Positions 56,710 to 64,000 of a stretch of DNA of 64,000 nt are shown piece after piece. Position numbers and translations under genes: made by a program. Numbering within the stretch: position 1 is the first letter of the stretch; each line of letters begins with the position of its first letter. Origin of the DNA: Vescimonas fastidiosa (GTDB lineage: Bacteria; Bacillota; Clostridia; Oscillospirales; Oscillospiraceae); the NCBI RefSeq assembly GCF_018326305.1, contig NZ_AP023416.1, positions 496,001-560,000 of the forward strand. Reading direction: 5' to 3'. The notes beneath the pieces were generated by a model. That model worked only from the letters and a program-made list of their open reading frames with translations. It was not told where the DNA came from and made no database searches.

Positions 56710-57628
56710 AGCGGCGGGCCTCCTTTCTTGCGGCCATACGGCGGCGCAGCATGGGAAGTTGCTTTTTGAAATAGGGGGTGGCGATGGCCAGCACCACGAT
56801 CACCGAGGACACCAGCTTCAGCATGAAGGCTGGCATATCCAGCCGCAGGGCGATGGTGTACACCAGGCGGAAGGCAAAAGCGCCCACCACCATGCCCATG
56901 GCCCGTTTGAAAATGCTGCCCTTGCCCAGCAGCACCTGACCCATGAGCAGGGAGGCCAGGGCGATGGTCACCATGCCGGTGCCGATGTCGATGCTGACGG
57001 ATTTCTGGCTCTGGGCCAGCAGACAGCCGGACAGGCCCGTGAAGGCGTTGGCCACGCACAGGCCCACGATGGTGGTGAAGGTGGGGTTGATGGAGGAGGA
57101 GCGGACCATGTCGGGATTGTCGCCGGTGGCGCGGATGGCCAGACCCAGGCGGGTGCGCAGAAACAGGGTCAAAAATACCACCACGGCGGCTACGGCGATG
57201 ATCGCCACCAGCAGCTTATACTGCTCGGAAAGGACGGTGCCTTGCAGCAGAGCCCGGGCCTTGGTGAACACGGTCTCGGTTTTATTCATGTTCAGCAGGG
57301 AGGAGCCGCCCATGACGGCGATATTGATGGAGTAGAGCCCGGTGTTGACAATGATGCCCGCCAGGAGGCTGTCGATGCCCATTTTCGTTTGCAGCAGGGC
57401 GGTGATGAAGCCGGAGAGGACTCCGGCGGCCATGGCGGCCAGGATGGCCAGGTAGGGATGCCCGGCAATAGCCACCGTAGCACCCACGGCGGCGCCCAGG
57501 GTGAAGCAGCCGTCGGTGGACAGGTCGCACACATTGAGCATGGAGTAGCTCAAAAACAGTGCCAGCACCGTCAGCGAGCAGATGAGGCCCAGCTCCAGGG
57601 CGGTTTGGACCAGGGATAAAATGTTCAT
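56696..57628 (-). CDS. trpY: Tryptophan ABC transporter permease
   Basis: A 310-residue LivH/RbsC-like permease with eight or more helices (MNILSLVQTALELGLICSLT; CDLSTDGCFTLGAAVGA; RLGLAIRATGDNPDMVRSS). This permease type accompanies ABC_sub_bind proteins. The ATG at 57628 follows AAAGGAGATCC; the open frame extends upstream into repeats and was not used. Separated from trpX by repeat block 7. Confidence 0.88.
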   Translation of the reverse strand: MNILSLVQTALELGLICSLTVLALFLSYSMLNVCDLSTDGCFTLGAAVGATVAIAGHPYLAILAAMAAGVLSGFITALLQTKMGIDSLLAGIIVNTGLYSINIAVMGGSSLLNMNKTETVFTKARALLQGTVLSEQYKLLVAIIAVAAVVVFLTLFLRTRLGLAIRATGDNPDMVRSSSINPTFTTIVGLCVANAFTGLSGCLLAQSQKSVSIDIGTGMVTIALASLLMGQVLLGKGSIFKRAMGMVVGAFAFRLVYTIALRLDMPAFMLKLVSSVIVVLAIATPYFKKQLPMLRRRMAARKEARRYAED

Positions 57629-57654
57629 GGGGGATCTCCTTTGATGAAGAGTGA

Positions 57655-58075
57655 TGGGGGGGCGGGGGGATGCGGATTGCCACAGCCAGTGTGCGCACTG
57701 GCTTCGCAATGACACATTGTATGAAATGCGGTACGAGTCTGGGCGGGCGGCCGCAAGGGTCGCCCCTACAGAGCGTAACAAGAAGTGCCATGGGCGGGGC
57801 GATGTGGGGAGCGAACTGAGCGCTGCCGGTGGCAGAGGAAGCGAAGTGAGCGAGTGGCTGCGGTCAAAATTTTAAGCGACAGCCGTAAGGCAGCGCAAAA
57901 ATTTTGGGCACCGCAACAGGACCATCGGCCCCTACGGAGGGTTGCAAGAAGTGCCTGCGCGCGGGCCGATGTGGGCATCGGCCCCTACGAAATATAACAA
58001 GAGGTGCGATCGTTATCGGGCGGCGGGGCGAGGGCAGCCCGCCCTACATTATATTATGTTACTTTGTGGTGCGTG
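57655..58075. repeat. Mosaic repeat block 7, inside the trp transporter operon
   Basis: GCGGATTGCCACAGCCAGTGTGCGCACTGGCTTCGCAATGACA unit, R1 units with cores GGCGGCCGCAAGGGTCGCC and GATGTGGGCATCGG, R2 copy 3 and a GGGCGGCGGGGCGAGGGCAGCCCGCCC-type unit. It fills the 525 bases between trpX and trpY. No gene is seen. Confidence 0.8.
57801..57931 (+). repeat. R2 repeat, copy 3
   Basis: Same as copies 1 and 2, with small differences (GAGGAAGCG for GAAGCAGCG, and GCGACAGCC for GCGTTCGCC). It again starts at GATGTGGGG and ends at ACCATCGG. Confidence 0.85.
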
Positions 58076-58153
58076 GGGGAGGGGCTGCAAGCGGCCTTTC
58101 GCCCGTCAACAGGGCGGGGGAGCGCCCCGCCCTGTGGGTGGAATTTTTGCTTC

Positions 58154-59221
58154 TTACTTATTCAGATCGTCGAAGTTCTCGGCGGTGACGATGGACTGGA
58201 CCTTGGTGCACAGGGGGGCGAAGGTCTTGGCCAGGTCGTCGTAGTTCAGACCCAGCTCCTTGCAGATGTCGGTGTTGATGGTGGCGGTGCCGTTGTCAAA
58301 GGTCAGCACGGGGGTGGTGGCGGGCTTATTGCCGTCCAGGAGAATACCGGAGACCATGTTGGCAGTTTCCACGCCCAGGTTGGCATAGTCCACGCCGTAG
58401 CCCAGGAACGCACCGTTCAGGGCGAAGGAGTCAGCGCCGGTGTAGTGGGGGATACCGGCCTTGGCCAGGGTCTCGTAAATGGCCAGCTCCGCGGTCATCA
58501 CGGTGTTGTCGGTGGGGGTGAACACGGCGTCGGCCTTGTCGGCCACGATGCTGCTGACGGCCAGGCTGATCTCATCGGTGGTGGTGCCGTTATACTCCTT
58601 GTAGGACACGCCCTTCTTGTCCAGGTATGCCTTGGCGTTTTTGATGGGGGTGGTGGAGGAGTCCTGACCCTGGTCATACAGCAGGGCGATGTTCTTGGCA
58701 CCGGGGTTGGCGGCGAAGATCAGGTCCAGGATGGCGTCGGTGTCCAGATAGTCGGAGGTGCCGGTGATGTTGGCGCCGGGGGCCTCCAGGCTCTCCACCA
58801 GGCCGGCGCTGACGGGGTCGGACACGGCGGCAAAGACCACGGGGATGTCGGTGCCCTCGGTGGCGGCCTGCATGGCCACGGCCACGGGGGTGGCTACGCC
58901 GATCATCAGGTCTACCTTGTCGGCGATGAAGTTGGCGATGATCTGATTCAGCACGGCGGAATCGGCGTTGCAGTTATCATAGCTGATCTCAAAGGTGACG
59001 CCCTTCTCCTGGCCGATGGCAGCCAGCTGGGTTTTGATGTTGTCCACGATCTGATTCAGGGATGCGTCGTCCACATAGTTGCAGATGCCGACCTTATAGG
59101 ACGTGGCGCCGGAGGTGCTGGTGGAACTGTCGTTGTTTTTTTTGCCGCAGGCGAAGAGGGACAGGGTCAGCAGGGCGGCCAGGGCCAGGGTCAGCACACG
59201 CTTCAGAATGTTCTTTTTCAT
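58154..59221 (-). CDS. trpX: Tryptophan ABC transporter substrate-binding lipoprotein
   Basis: A 355-residue lipoprotein with lipobox SLFAC (Cys25) and an ABC_sub_bind (PF04392) core: KVGICNYVDDASLNQIVDNI, DIPVVFAAVSDPVSAGLV and DAVFTPTDNTVMTA. Members of this family with trpYZ import tryptophan in Firmicutes. The T-box leader upstream has a TGG specifier, which supports tryptophan. First gene of the operon. Confidence 0.9.
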   Translation of the reverse strand: MKKNILKRVLTLALAALLTLSLFACGKKNNDSSTSTSGATSYKVGICNYVDDASLNQIVDNIKTQLAAIGQEKGVTFEISYDNCNADSAVLNQIIANFIADKVDLMIGVATPVAVAMQAATEGTDIPVVFAAVSDPVSAGLVESLEAPGANITGTSDYLDTDAILDLIFAANPGAKNIALLYDQGQDSSTTPIKNAKAYLDKKGVSYKEYNGTTTDEISLAVSSIVADKADAVFTPTDNTVMTAELAIYETLAKAGIPHYTGADSFALNGAFLGYGVDYANLGVETANMVSGILLDGNKPATTPVLTFDNGTATINTDICKELGLNYDDLAKTFAPLCTKVQSIVTAENFDDLNK

Positions 59222-59299
59222 TTTTGTTTACCTCCAAAATTTAATATAGGGTTTTGGGTAGCGGATGGAGGGGCCGTTGCCGGCGGCCTGGATTTTAAA

Positions 59300-59570
59300 A
59301 ACAAAAAAGACCTCTGCCCCACATGGGACAAAAGCCTTTGCTTCTGCGATACCACCCAAATTGACATCTTGCGATGCCCACTCGCTTTTACGCACCATCA
59401 TGCGTACCCCACGGATAACGGGAGGGTTCCCGTCGGACCCTACTTAGGAATGTTCCTGTTCAAGCCGCCCTCGGAAGGCCATTCACACCGCCGCGCACCG
59501 CTTCGATCTCACCACCCGAAGCTCTCTTAGGATGCTCTGTGCTGAGCTACTCTTCTTCCTCACAGGTTTG
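59300..59570 (-). promoter_or_regulatory. T-box leader (tryptophan) with terminator
   Basis: Minus-strand T-box TTGGGTGGTATCGCAG (around 59345-59361) is followed by a terminator (59303-59338) in which AAGGCTTTTGTCCC pairs with GGGGCAGAGGTCTT before a T-run. In stem I, GGAAG (59555-59559) pairs with CTTCC (59473-59477), closing a specifier loop AAGAGTA/GTGAATGGC; the triplet TGG at 59479-59481 is the tryptophan codon. Low charged tRNA-Trp would turn on trpXYZ. Confidence 0.9.
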
Positions 59571-59588
59571 TCGTTTGAAATTAAGCGC

Positions 59589-59617
59589 ATTATAATCGCA
59601 TTTTGGGCCTTTGTCAA
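59589..59617 (-). promoter_or_regulatory. SigA promoter of the Trp T-box and trpXYZ
   Basis: Minus-strand TTGACA and TATAAT with a 17-base spacer, a full consensus. Confidence 0.9.
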
Positions 59618-59659
59618 GAGGGAAAACGAAAATATTTTGAGAAAATTTTGGGAAGGGGA

Positions 59660-59985
59660 GAGGCGGATTGCCACGGGCGCGGTGCGCCCTCGCAATGACA
59701 CCTCACAAGGGGGTGCGGCACAAGCCCGGCGGGCGGACAGAGGCGTCCGCCCCTACGGACGGGTTATTGGTGGTGCCGTGTGCGGCGGGACACATGGGTC
59801 CCGCCCTACAACCATTTTTGTAGGGCAGGGCCCGTGTGCCCTGCCGGGAGTGCGAAAAAAACCAGGTCGGGCCGATGTAGGCATCGGCCCCTACGGAAGC
59901 GATTGTAGGGGCGGACGACCCTGTCCGCCCGATGTGGGTGCGCAATATTTTTGTAGGGCAGGGCCCGTGTGCCCTGCCGTGGGTG
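59660..59985. repeat. Mosaic repeat block 8
   Basis: GCGGATTGCCACGGGCGCGG...CTCGCAATGACA unit, R1 units with cores GGGCGGACAGAGGCGTCCGCCC, GGGACACATGGGTCCCGCC, GGCAGGGCCCGTGTGCCCTGCC (twice) and GATGTAGGCATCGG. The gap 59571-60009 holds these, the trp promoter and no gene. Confidence 0.8.
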
Positions 59986-60009
59986 GCGCGGTGGGTATCA
60001 GGTACCAAC

Positions 60010-60609
60010 TCACTCCGTCATTCGCCGCAGCAGGTCCGCCCGGTAGGGGAGCTTTTGGGCCAGGTCTATGGGGGTATAGCCCCAGGCGTTTTTTATGGAC
60101 AGATCCAGGCGGCACCGGGTGAAAAGCAGGTCATACAGCGGGGCCATGTCCCGGTCCGCCAGTTTGGGATGGCTGATGAGATACTGGAGCGCCACCCGGC
60201 CTTTCGCGTCCGGCTGGTTTATATCAGCCCCGGCATCTATCAGCAGCTTTGTCAGCTCCACCGTCTGCGCCATGTTGTGCTTCGGGCGCGAGAACAGGAT
60301 GTGAAACAGGGTTTCGTTTTCACTGTTCGTGCCCGTCAACTCCGCACCCTGGGCGATGAGAAAACGAACTATGTCATATCGGTCCTGGGGCGACTGGTGG
60401 GCCATGGCGTCAAATACGATGGTGGAGCCGCCGTGTACCTCGTGAAGCCGCTGCGGGTCGTAGACCTCCATGAACTGCGCAAGGGTCTGCCGTTTGGCCG
60501 AAAAATACATATCCATTTGCTGGGAAGCCTCCTTTTTGTTAGCGTTTCGCATCAGCCGCAGCGCCAGCTTCGACAGGGCGCTGATGGCGTGTGCCGCGTC
60601 AAATCCCAT
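60010..60609 (-). CDS. Ankyrin repeat protein
   Basis: A 199-residue protein with about three ankyrin-type repeats: YDIVRFLIAQGAELTGTNSENETLFHILF, ELTKLLIDAGADINQPDAKGRVALQYLI and CRLDLSIKNAWGYTPIDLAQKL. No signal peptide is present, so it is probably cytosolic. It follows the DMT gene by 21 bases in the same direction. Ankyrin repeats mediate protein binding; the partner is unknown. Confidence 0.85.
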   Translation of the reverse strand: MGFDAAHAISALSKLALRLMRNANKKEASQQMDMYFSAKRQTLAQFMEVYDPQRLHEVHGGSTIVFDAMAHQSPQDRYDIVRFLIAQGAELTGTNSENETLFHILFSRPKHNMAQTVELTKLLIDAGADINQPDAKGRVALQYLISHPKLADRDMAPLYDLLFTRCRLDLSIKNAWGYTPIDLAQKLPYRADLLRRMTE

Positions 60610-60630
60610 GATGTTCTCCTTTCTGACGGT

Positions 60631-61518
60631 TCACTCCTCCACCGCTTTTTTCCTTTTGAGAAATGGAAAGCCCGCCTCCATGGTCACCAGGGCCAGCATC
60701 ATCAGCGCTGCCCCCACATAGCCCCGGGGAGCCAGCCGCTCCCCGGCGAAGAAGAAGGCCACGATGGCCGAAAACAGCGGCTCCAATGTAAAAATCAGCC
60801 CCACATGGACCGCAGAGGTGTGCTTTTGCTGCACGGCGGTGATGGCGAAGGCGATGCCTGTGCAGAAAACGGACAGAAACAGGACGCTGCCCCAGCCTGT
60901 GGGGGTTTGGGGCAGGCAGGGGGTCTCAAACAGCAGCGACAGCACCAGCATGGCCGCACCCGTCACCAGCTGCTGGAACACGCCCAGCTGCAGAGCATCT
61001 ACCTCCGGCTGGTGTACCGCGTGCTCCACCACCAGGAGGTTGATGCCGTAGCCCAAGGCGCACAGCAGGCAGATAAGGTCTCCCGGCGCCGGGCGAAAAT
61101 CATTTCCCAGGGTCAGCAGCCCAAGGCCCACCGTGCAGAGAACCAGGCACAGCAGCATCCGCCGCTCCGGCTTTTTCCGGTACACCAAAAAGGTCAAAAG
61201 GGGTGTGGTCACCGCCGGCAGGGAGCAGATAAACCCGGCGTTGGAGATGGAGGTATACAGCAGGCCCACGGTGGCGCCGATGTAGGTGAGGGTAAGGGAA
61301 AGGCCCGCCGGGACCGCCCACAGCAGGGTCTTGCGGTTTACATGCCGCAGCTTGGGAAACAGCACAATGCCCAGCAGCACAAAGGCCAGCAAAAACCGCA
61401 CGGCGCACAGGGCAAAGGGCGGCATCTCCCCCAGGGCCAGGTCGGACAGGTAGTAGGAGCAGCCCCAAAAGCCGGTAATCAGCACCAGCAGCAGGTCGGC
61501 TTTTCTCTGTGTTGTCAT
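60631..61518 (-). CDS. DMT-superfamily (EamA) transporter
   Basis: A 295-residue protein with about ten helices and two EamA repeats (LLLVLITGFWGCSYYLSDLAL in the first, FLSVFCTGIAFAITAVQQKHT plus FTLEPLFSAIVAFFFAGERL in the second). The latter LEPLFSAIVAFFFAGE motif is diagnostic. Substrate is unknown. It probably forms an operon with the ankyrin gene. Confidence 0.92.
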   Translation of the reverse strand: MTTQRKADLLLVLITGFWGCSYYLSDLALGEMPPFALCAVRFLLAFVLLGIVLFPKLRHVNRKTLLWAVPAGLSLTLTYIGATVGLLYTSISNAGFICSLPAVTTPLLTFLVYRKKPERRMLLCLVLCTVGLGLLTLGNDFRPAPGDLICLLCALGYGINLLVVEHAVHQPEVDALQLGVFQQLVTGAAMLVLSLLFETPCLPQTPTGWGSVLFLSVFCTGIAFAITAVQQKHTSAVHVGLIFTLEPLFSAIVAFFFAGERLAPRGYVGAALMMLALVTMEAGFPFLKRKKAVEE

Positions 61519-61675
61519 GGGGGGGACCTCCTATCATAGCAAAGCGGGGAGGCAGGAGCGACCTACCTTCCCACTTATCATATACTATTTTTATCCCGGG
61601 TGCAAGGGCGGCTTTCCGACCCCGCAGGGGAGGCGATGCCTCTGCCGCCACGGACCGCTCGGACCGTTTCACCGC

Positions 61676-61727
61676 AAAAAAATCGAGTGTCCACATCCAA
61701 CTCTCAGGTTGGTTATGAACACTCGAT
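61676..61727 (-). terminator. Terminator of tRNA-Leu
   Basis: Minus strand ATCGAGTGT pairs with ACACTCGAT around an inner CCAAC/GTTGG hairpin, followed by seven T. Confidence 0.85.
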
Positions 61728-61728
61728 A

Positions 61729-61815
61729 TGGTGCCGGTGACCGGACTCGAACCGGTACGCTGTCGCCAGCGGTGGATTTTGAGTCCACTTCGTCTACCAA
61801 TTCCAACACACCGGC
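61729..61815 (-). tRNA. tRNA-Leu (anticodon CAA)
   Basis: Acceptor arms GCCGGTG and CACCGGC close the molecule, with discriminator A and an encoded CCA tail. The anticodon stem is GTGGA/TCCAC with loop CTCAAAA, giving anticodon CAA (codon UUG). The extended variable arm (GCTGGCGACAGC) marks a class II tRNA such as leucine, and GGTTCGAGTCC is the T loop. Length is 87 bases. Confidence 0.97.
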
Positions 61816-61827
61816 AGGTGCTGAATT

Positions 61828-61856
61828 ATTATAGCGCACTTTCGGGCCTATTTCAA
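61828..61856 (-). promoter_or_regulatory. Promoter of tRNA-Leu
   Basis: Minus-strand TTGAAA and TATAAT with 17 bases between. Confidence 0.85.
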
Positions 61857-61948
61857 GAGGAAAATTTGCATTTGTCGGGGAAATCGTTCACGCCCCGGCC
61901 TGGGGGCGGCAATCGCTGTGGTTTTTTGGAGCGGGGCCTGAAGCAGTG

Positions 61949-61977
61949 AAATGCACGGCGCAAAAGCGCCGTGCATT
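61949..61977. terminator. Hairpin terminator after the P-loop gene
   Basis: AATGCACGGCGC-AAAA-GCGCCGTGCATT with short T-tails on both strands; it probably ends the minus-strand P-loop gene. Confidence 0.65.
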
Positions 61978-62001
61978 TTATGTACGCATATCCGAAAAAT
62001 A

Positions 62002-62412
62002 TTACAGGTAGTTGCGCATACCCTCGGTGGCGGTACCCTCGTCCATGCTGAGGGTCACAGTGAACTTCACACTGTTTGCCTCGCTGAAGCGGTCCAGCCA
62101 GTGCAGGAAGTTCTCTACATCGGGCAGGCTGTTGCTGCCTACCACCTTGGAGAGATTGTCTACAAACACATGGGAAATATCGTAATTGCCGGCGTACAGG
62201 CCGCTGATGAAGCCTCGCAGGCACTCAAAAGAATTCAGATTATATTCCTTGCCATTGACCAGACGCACGCTGGACTTAATGTCAAAGGTCATATCCGCAC
62301 CGGGCTCGATGCAGACCACGCTGCCGTTTTCGGACTCCACGGCACTGTGGATCAGGTCGATGAGCTGCTTTGTTTTACCGGCGCCGTTCGCACCCATGAT
62401 CAGTCTAACCAT
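62002..62412 (-). CDS. Small P-loop NTPase of unknown function
   Basis: A 136-residue protein starting MVRLIMGANGAGKTKQLIDL, with a perfect Walker A (G7-A-N-G-A-G-K-T14) at the extreme N-terminus. A Walker B-like strand HVFVDNLSKV follows. There is no ABC signature, membrane segment or extra domain. Single gene with its own promoter and terminator. It resembles an ATP-binding protein of Oscillospiraceae; the substrate cannot be deduced. Confidence 0.8.
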   Translation of the reverse strand: MVRLIMGANGAGKTKQLIDLIHSAVESENGSVVCIEPGADMTFDIKSSVRLVNGKEYNLNSFECLRGFISGLYAGNYDISHVFVDNLSKVVGSNSLPDVENFLHWLDRFSEANSVKFTVTLSMDEGTATEGMRNYL

Positions 62413-62442
62413 AAGAGATCACTCCTTTGTGTATTTACCAAT

Positions 62443-62471
62443 ACTATACCACACTTCTGCGGCAATGGCAA
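62443..62471 (-). promoter_or_regulatory. Promoter of the P-loop gene
   Basis: Minus-strand TTGCCA and TATAGT with 17 bases between; AAAGGAGTG is the ribosome-binding site. Confidence 0.75.
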
Positions 62472-62497
62472 TGGAGAAAGCAAAATTCATGAAAACT

Positions 62498-63844
62498 TCA
62501 TGAATCATTTTCCGCCAGCCGCGCCCGGAGACTTTGCCCCAGATCCTCGTAGCCGGGCTTTCCCAGCAGAGCAAACATATTCTTCTTATAGGCCTCCACC
62601 CCGGGCTGGTCAAAGGGGTTTACATCCAGCAGGTAGCCCGACAGGCCGCAGGCGTAGCAGAAGAAGTAAATTAGCTCTCCCAGAGTGAATGCGCTGCGCG
62701 CTCCGCAGCACACGCGGATGTTGGGCACGCCCCCCTCCACATGGGCCAGGAGAGTGCCGTCCATGGCCTGCTGCTTTAAGTCGCTCATGGTCTTGCCCGC
62801 CAGGAAGTTCAGCCCGTCGCCGTTTTCCGCATCGAAGGGGACGGCCAGCTCCCCGGCCCGGGGCTCAAAGCGCACCACCGTCTCAAAGAGATTTCGCCGC
62901 CCCTCCTGGAGATACTGACCCATGGAGTGGAGGTCGGCGGTAAATTCCACGCTGGCCGGAAACAGGCCCTTGCCCTCCTTGCCCTCGGACTCGCCGTAAA
63001 GCTGCTTCCACCACTCCGCCATGAAGCGGAAGAAGGGGTCATAGCAGGCCAGGACCTCAATTTCCATCCCCCGGTGCTGCAGCTCGTACCGGGCTCCGGC
63101 ATACTGCCAGGCGGGGTTGGCGTCCATCCCCTCCCGGGCGCAGTCGGCCTCCATGGCGGCCGCCCCGGCCATGAGCTGCTCAATGTCGATACCCGCCACG
63201 GCAATGGGGAGCAGCCCCACCGCCGTCAGCACACTGTACCGCCCGCCGATGTCATCCGGCACCACGAAGCTCTCGTAGCCCTCCGCCGCAGCCAGGGCCT
63301 TCAGGGCGCCCTTATTCCGGTCAGTGGTGGCGTAAATGCGCCGGGCCGCCTCCTCACGCCCGTATTTCTGCTCCAAAAGCTGGCGGAAGAAGCGGAAGGC
63401 CACCGCCGGCTCCGTGGTGGTGCCGGACTTGGAGATGACATTCACGGAAAAATCATGCCCCTCCAGCAGTTCCATCACCTCGGCCAGCTGGTCGTTATCC
63501 AGGCCGTTGCCTACGAAATAGATGTTGGGGGTATCCTTCTTTTTCAGATTGTAATTAGGGGAGCACAGGCACTCGATAACGCCCCGGGCCCCCAGATAAG
63601 ACCCGCCGATGCCGATGACCACCAGCGCCTGAGAATCGCCCCGGATCTTCTTGGCCGCCGCCTTGATGCGCCCGAACTCCTCCCGGTCGTAGGTTCGGGG
63701 CAGGCTTACCCAGCCGGTGAATTCGCCCCCGGCCCCGGTGCCGCTGCGCAGCCGCTCGTGGGCCAAATGCAGCCGGGGGGTCAGCGCCGCCTCATAGGGC
63801 AGCGGGATAAAGTGCCGCATATGGGAAAGATCAACACGGATCAT
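62498..63844 (-). CDS. pgi: Glucose-6-phosphate isomerase
   Basis: A 448-residue isomerase interconverting glucose 6-phosphate and fructose 6-phosphate. The segments VVIGIGGSYLGARG, NVISKSGTTTEPAVAFR and GGRYSVLTAVGLLP, and the C-terminal NPFDQPGVEAYKKNMFALLG are family signatures. The ATG at 63844 follows AGGAGGGCGC. Length is that of Firmicutes Pgi. Confidence 0.97.
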   Translation of the reverse strand: MIRVDLSHMRHFIPLPYEAALTPRLHLAHERLRSGTGAGGEFTGWVSLPRTYDREEFGRIKAAAKKIRGDSQALVVIGIGGSYLGARGVIECLCSPNYNLKKKDTPNIYFVGNGLDNDQLAEVMELLEGHDFSVNVISKSGTTTEPAVAFRFFRQLLEQKYGREEAARRIYATTDRNKGALKALAAAEGYESFVVPDDIGGRYSVLTAVGLLPIAVAGIDIEQLMAGAAAMEADCAREGMDANPAWQYAGARYELQHRGMEIEVLACYDPFFRFMAEWWKQLYGESEGKEGKGLFPASVEFTADLHSMGQYLQEGRRNLFETVVRFEPRAGELAVPFDAENGDGLNFLAGKTMSDLKQQAMDGTLLAHVEGGVPNIRVCCGARSAFTLGELIYFFCYACGLSGYLLDVNPFDQPGVEAYKKNMFALLGKPGYEDLGQSLRARLAENDS

Positions 63845-63875
63845 AATAGCGCCCTCCTGTTTTGTTCTTTTTCCT

Positions 63876-63904
63876 ATGTTACATCTATCCGGCGAAAAAT
63901 ACAA
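63876..63904 (-). promoter_or_regulatory. Promoter of pgi
   Basis: Minus-strand TTGTAT and TAACAT with 17 bases between. Confidence 0.55.
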
Positions 63905-63912
63905 GAGAAATC

Positions 63913-63942
63913 CGGCGGTTTTCTTACCCGAAAACCGCCCGC
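63913..63942 (-). terminator. Hairpin at the end of the upstream gene
   Basis: GGCGGTTTTC pairs with GAAAACCGCC; the stem includes the stop codon of the partial gene, and there is only a short T-rich tail. It may be a weak terminator. Confidence 0.5.
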
Positions 63943-64000
63943 TGCAGCAGACGCAGAAACAGGCCGCTCCAGGACATTCGCTCCACGCCCTCCGCTGCCG
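63924..64000 (-). CDS. 3' end of an unidentified gene (partial)
   Basis: One reading frame on the minus strand runs from the window edge to a TAA at 63924 and ends ERMSWSGLFLRLLQRAVFG. It looks like a C-terminal tail; no family can be named from about 25 residues. Confidence 0.4.
   Translation of the reverse strand, partial: AAEGVERMSWSGLFLRLLQRAVFG

Overview
The window is a GC-rich chromosomal segment (roughly 60% G+C by eye) of a low-rank Firmicutes lineage, most likely an Oscillospiraceae-type gut anaerobe. The basis is T-box leaders on the - strand trp transporter and the + strand cysS, dockerin and cadherin-like surface proteins, the recA-recX-rimO-pgsA order, SigA-type promoters with an almost constant 17-base spacer, and dense families of palindromic intergenic repeats. 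Nothing looks like plasmid or phage. I see no transposase, integrase, CRISPR array or rRNA.

Layout. 1-420: end of a ribosomal protein operon (rplQ). 915-4405: late cobalamin assembly (a TIM-barrel protein, cobT, cobU, cobS and a degenerate cobU paralogue). 4560-7109: NMT1/THI5-like ABC importer. 7342-10849: two surface proteins, one an SH3/glucosaminidase-like protein with a dockerin and the other membrane-anchored with an N-terminal beta domain and a cadherin-like domain. 10946-12304: NSS-family sodium symporter. 12612-16090: lipoprotein, response regulator and histidine kinase operon. 16167-23950: housekeeping block (DUF1385 protein, prmC, recA, recX, rimO, pgsA, then a Cys T-box and cysS). 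24316-27225: DMT exporter, a 22-codon ORF and GAPDH. 27226-31140: an RND transporter with a large coiled-coil insertion. 31385-33811: lipid glycosyltransferase, CrtO-like protein and DegV protein. 34378-38519: a two-component system and a polar amino acid ABC importer. 39696-47113: rpoC and rpoB. 47595-51527: DUF1846 protein, small proteins and dihydropyrimidinase. 51848-55765: NUDIX hydrolase, MBOAT/SGNH-like O-acylation pair, small membrane protein and GNAT. 55921-59570: tryptophan ABC importer trpXYZ under a Trp T-box. 60010-63844: ankyrin protein, DMT exporter, tRNA-Leu(CAA), a small P-loop protein and pgi. The window ends in the 3' end of another minus-strand gene.

The most unusual content is intergenic. 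An approximately 180-base element (here called element H) occurs in four full copies and at least five fragments. It is built from four hairpins whose stems differ between copies but keep pairing, joined by almost invariant single-stranded linkers. That is a covariation signature of a selected structure. Two other palindromic families fill eight blocks: R1 is a mosaic of short units with conserved flanks and interchangeable stems, and R2 is a 120-130 base segment always nested at the same point of one R1 unit. Together they interrupt operons, for example between trpX and trpY and between the Cys T-box and cysS.
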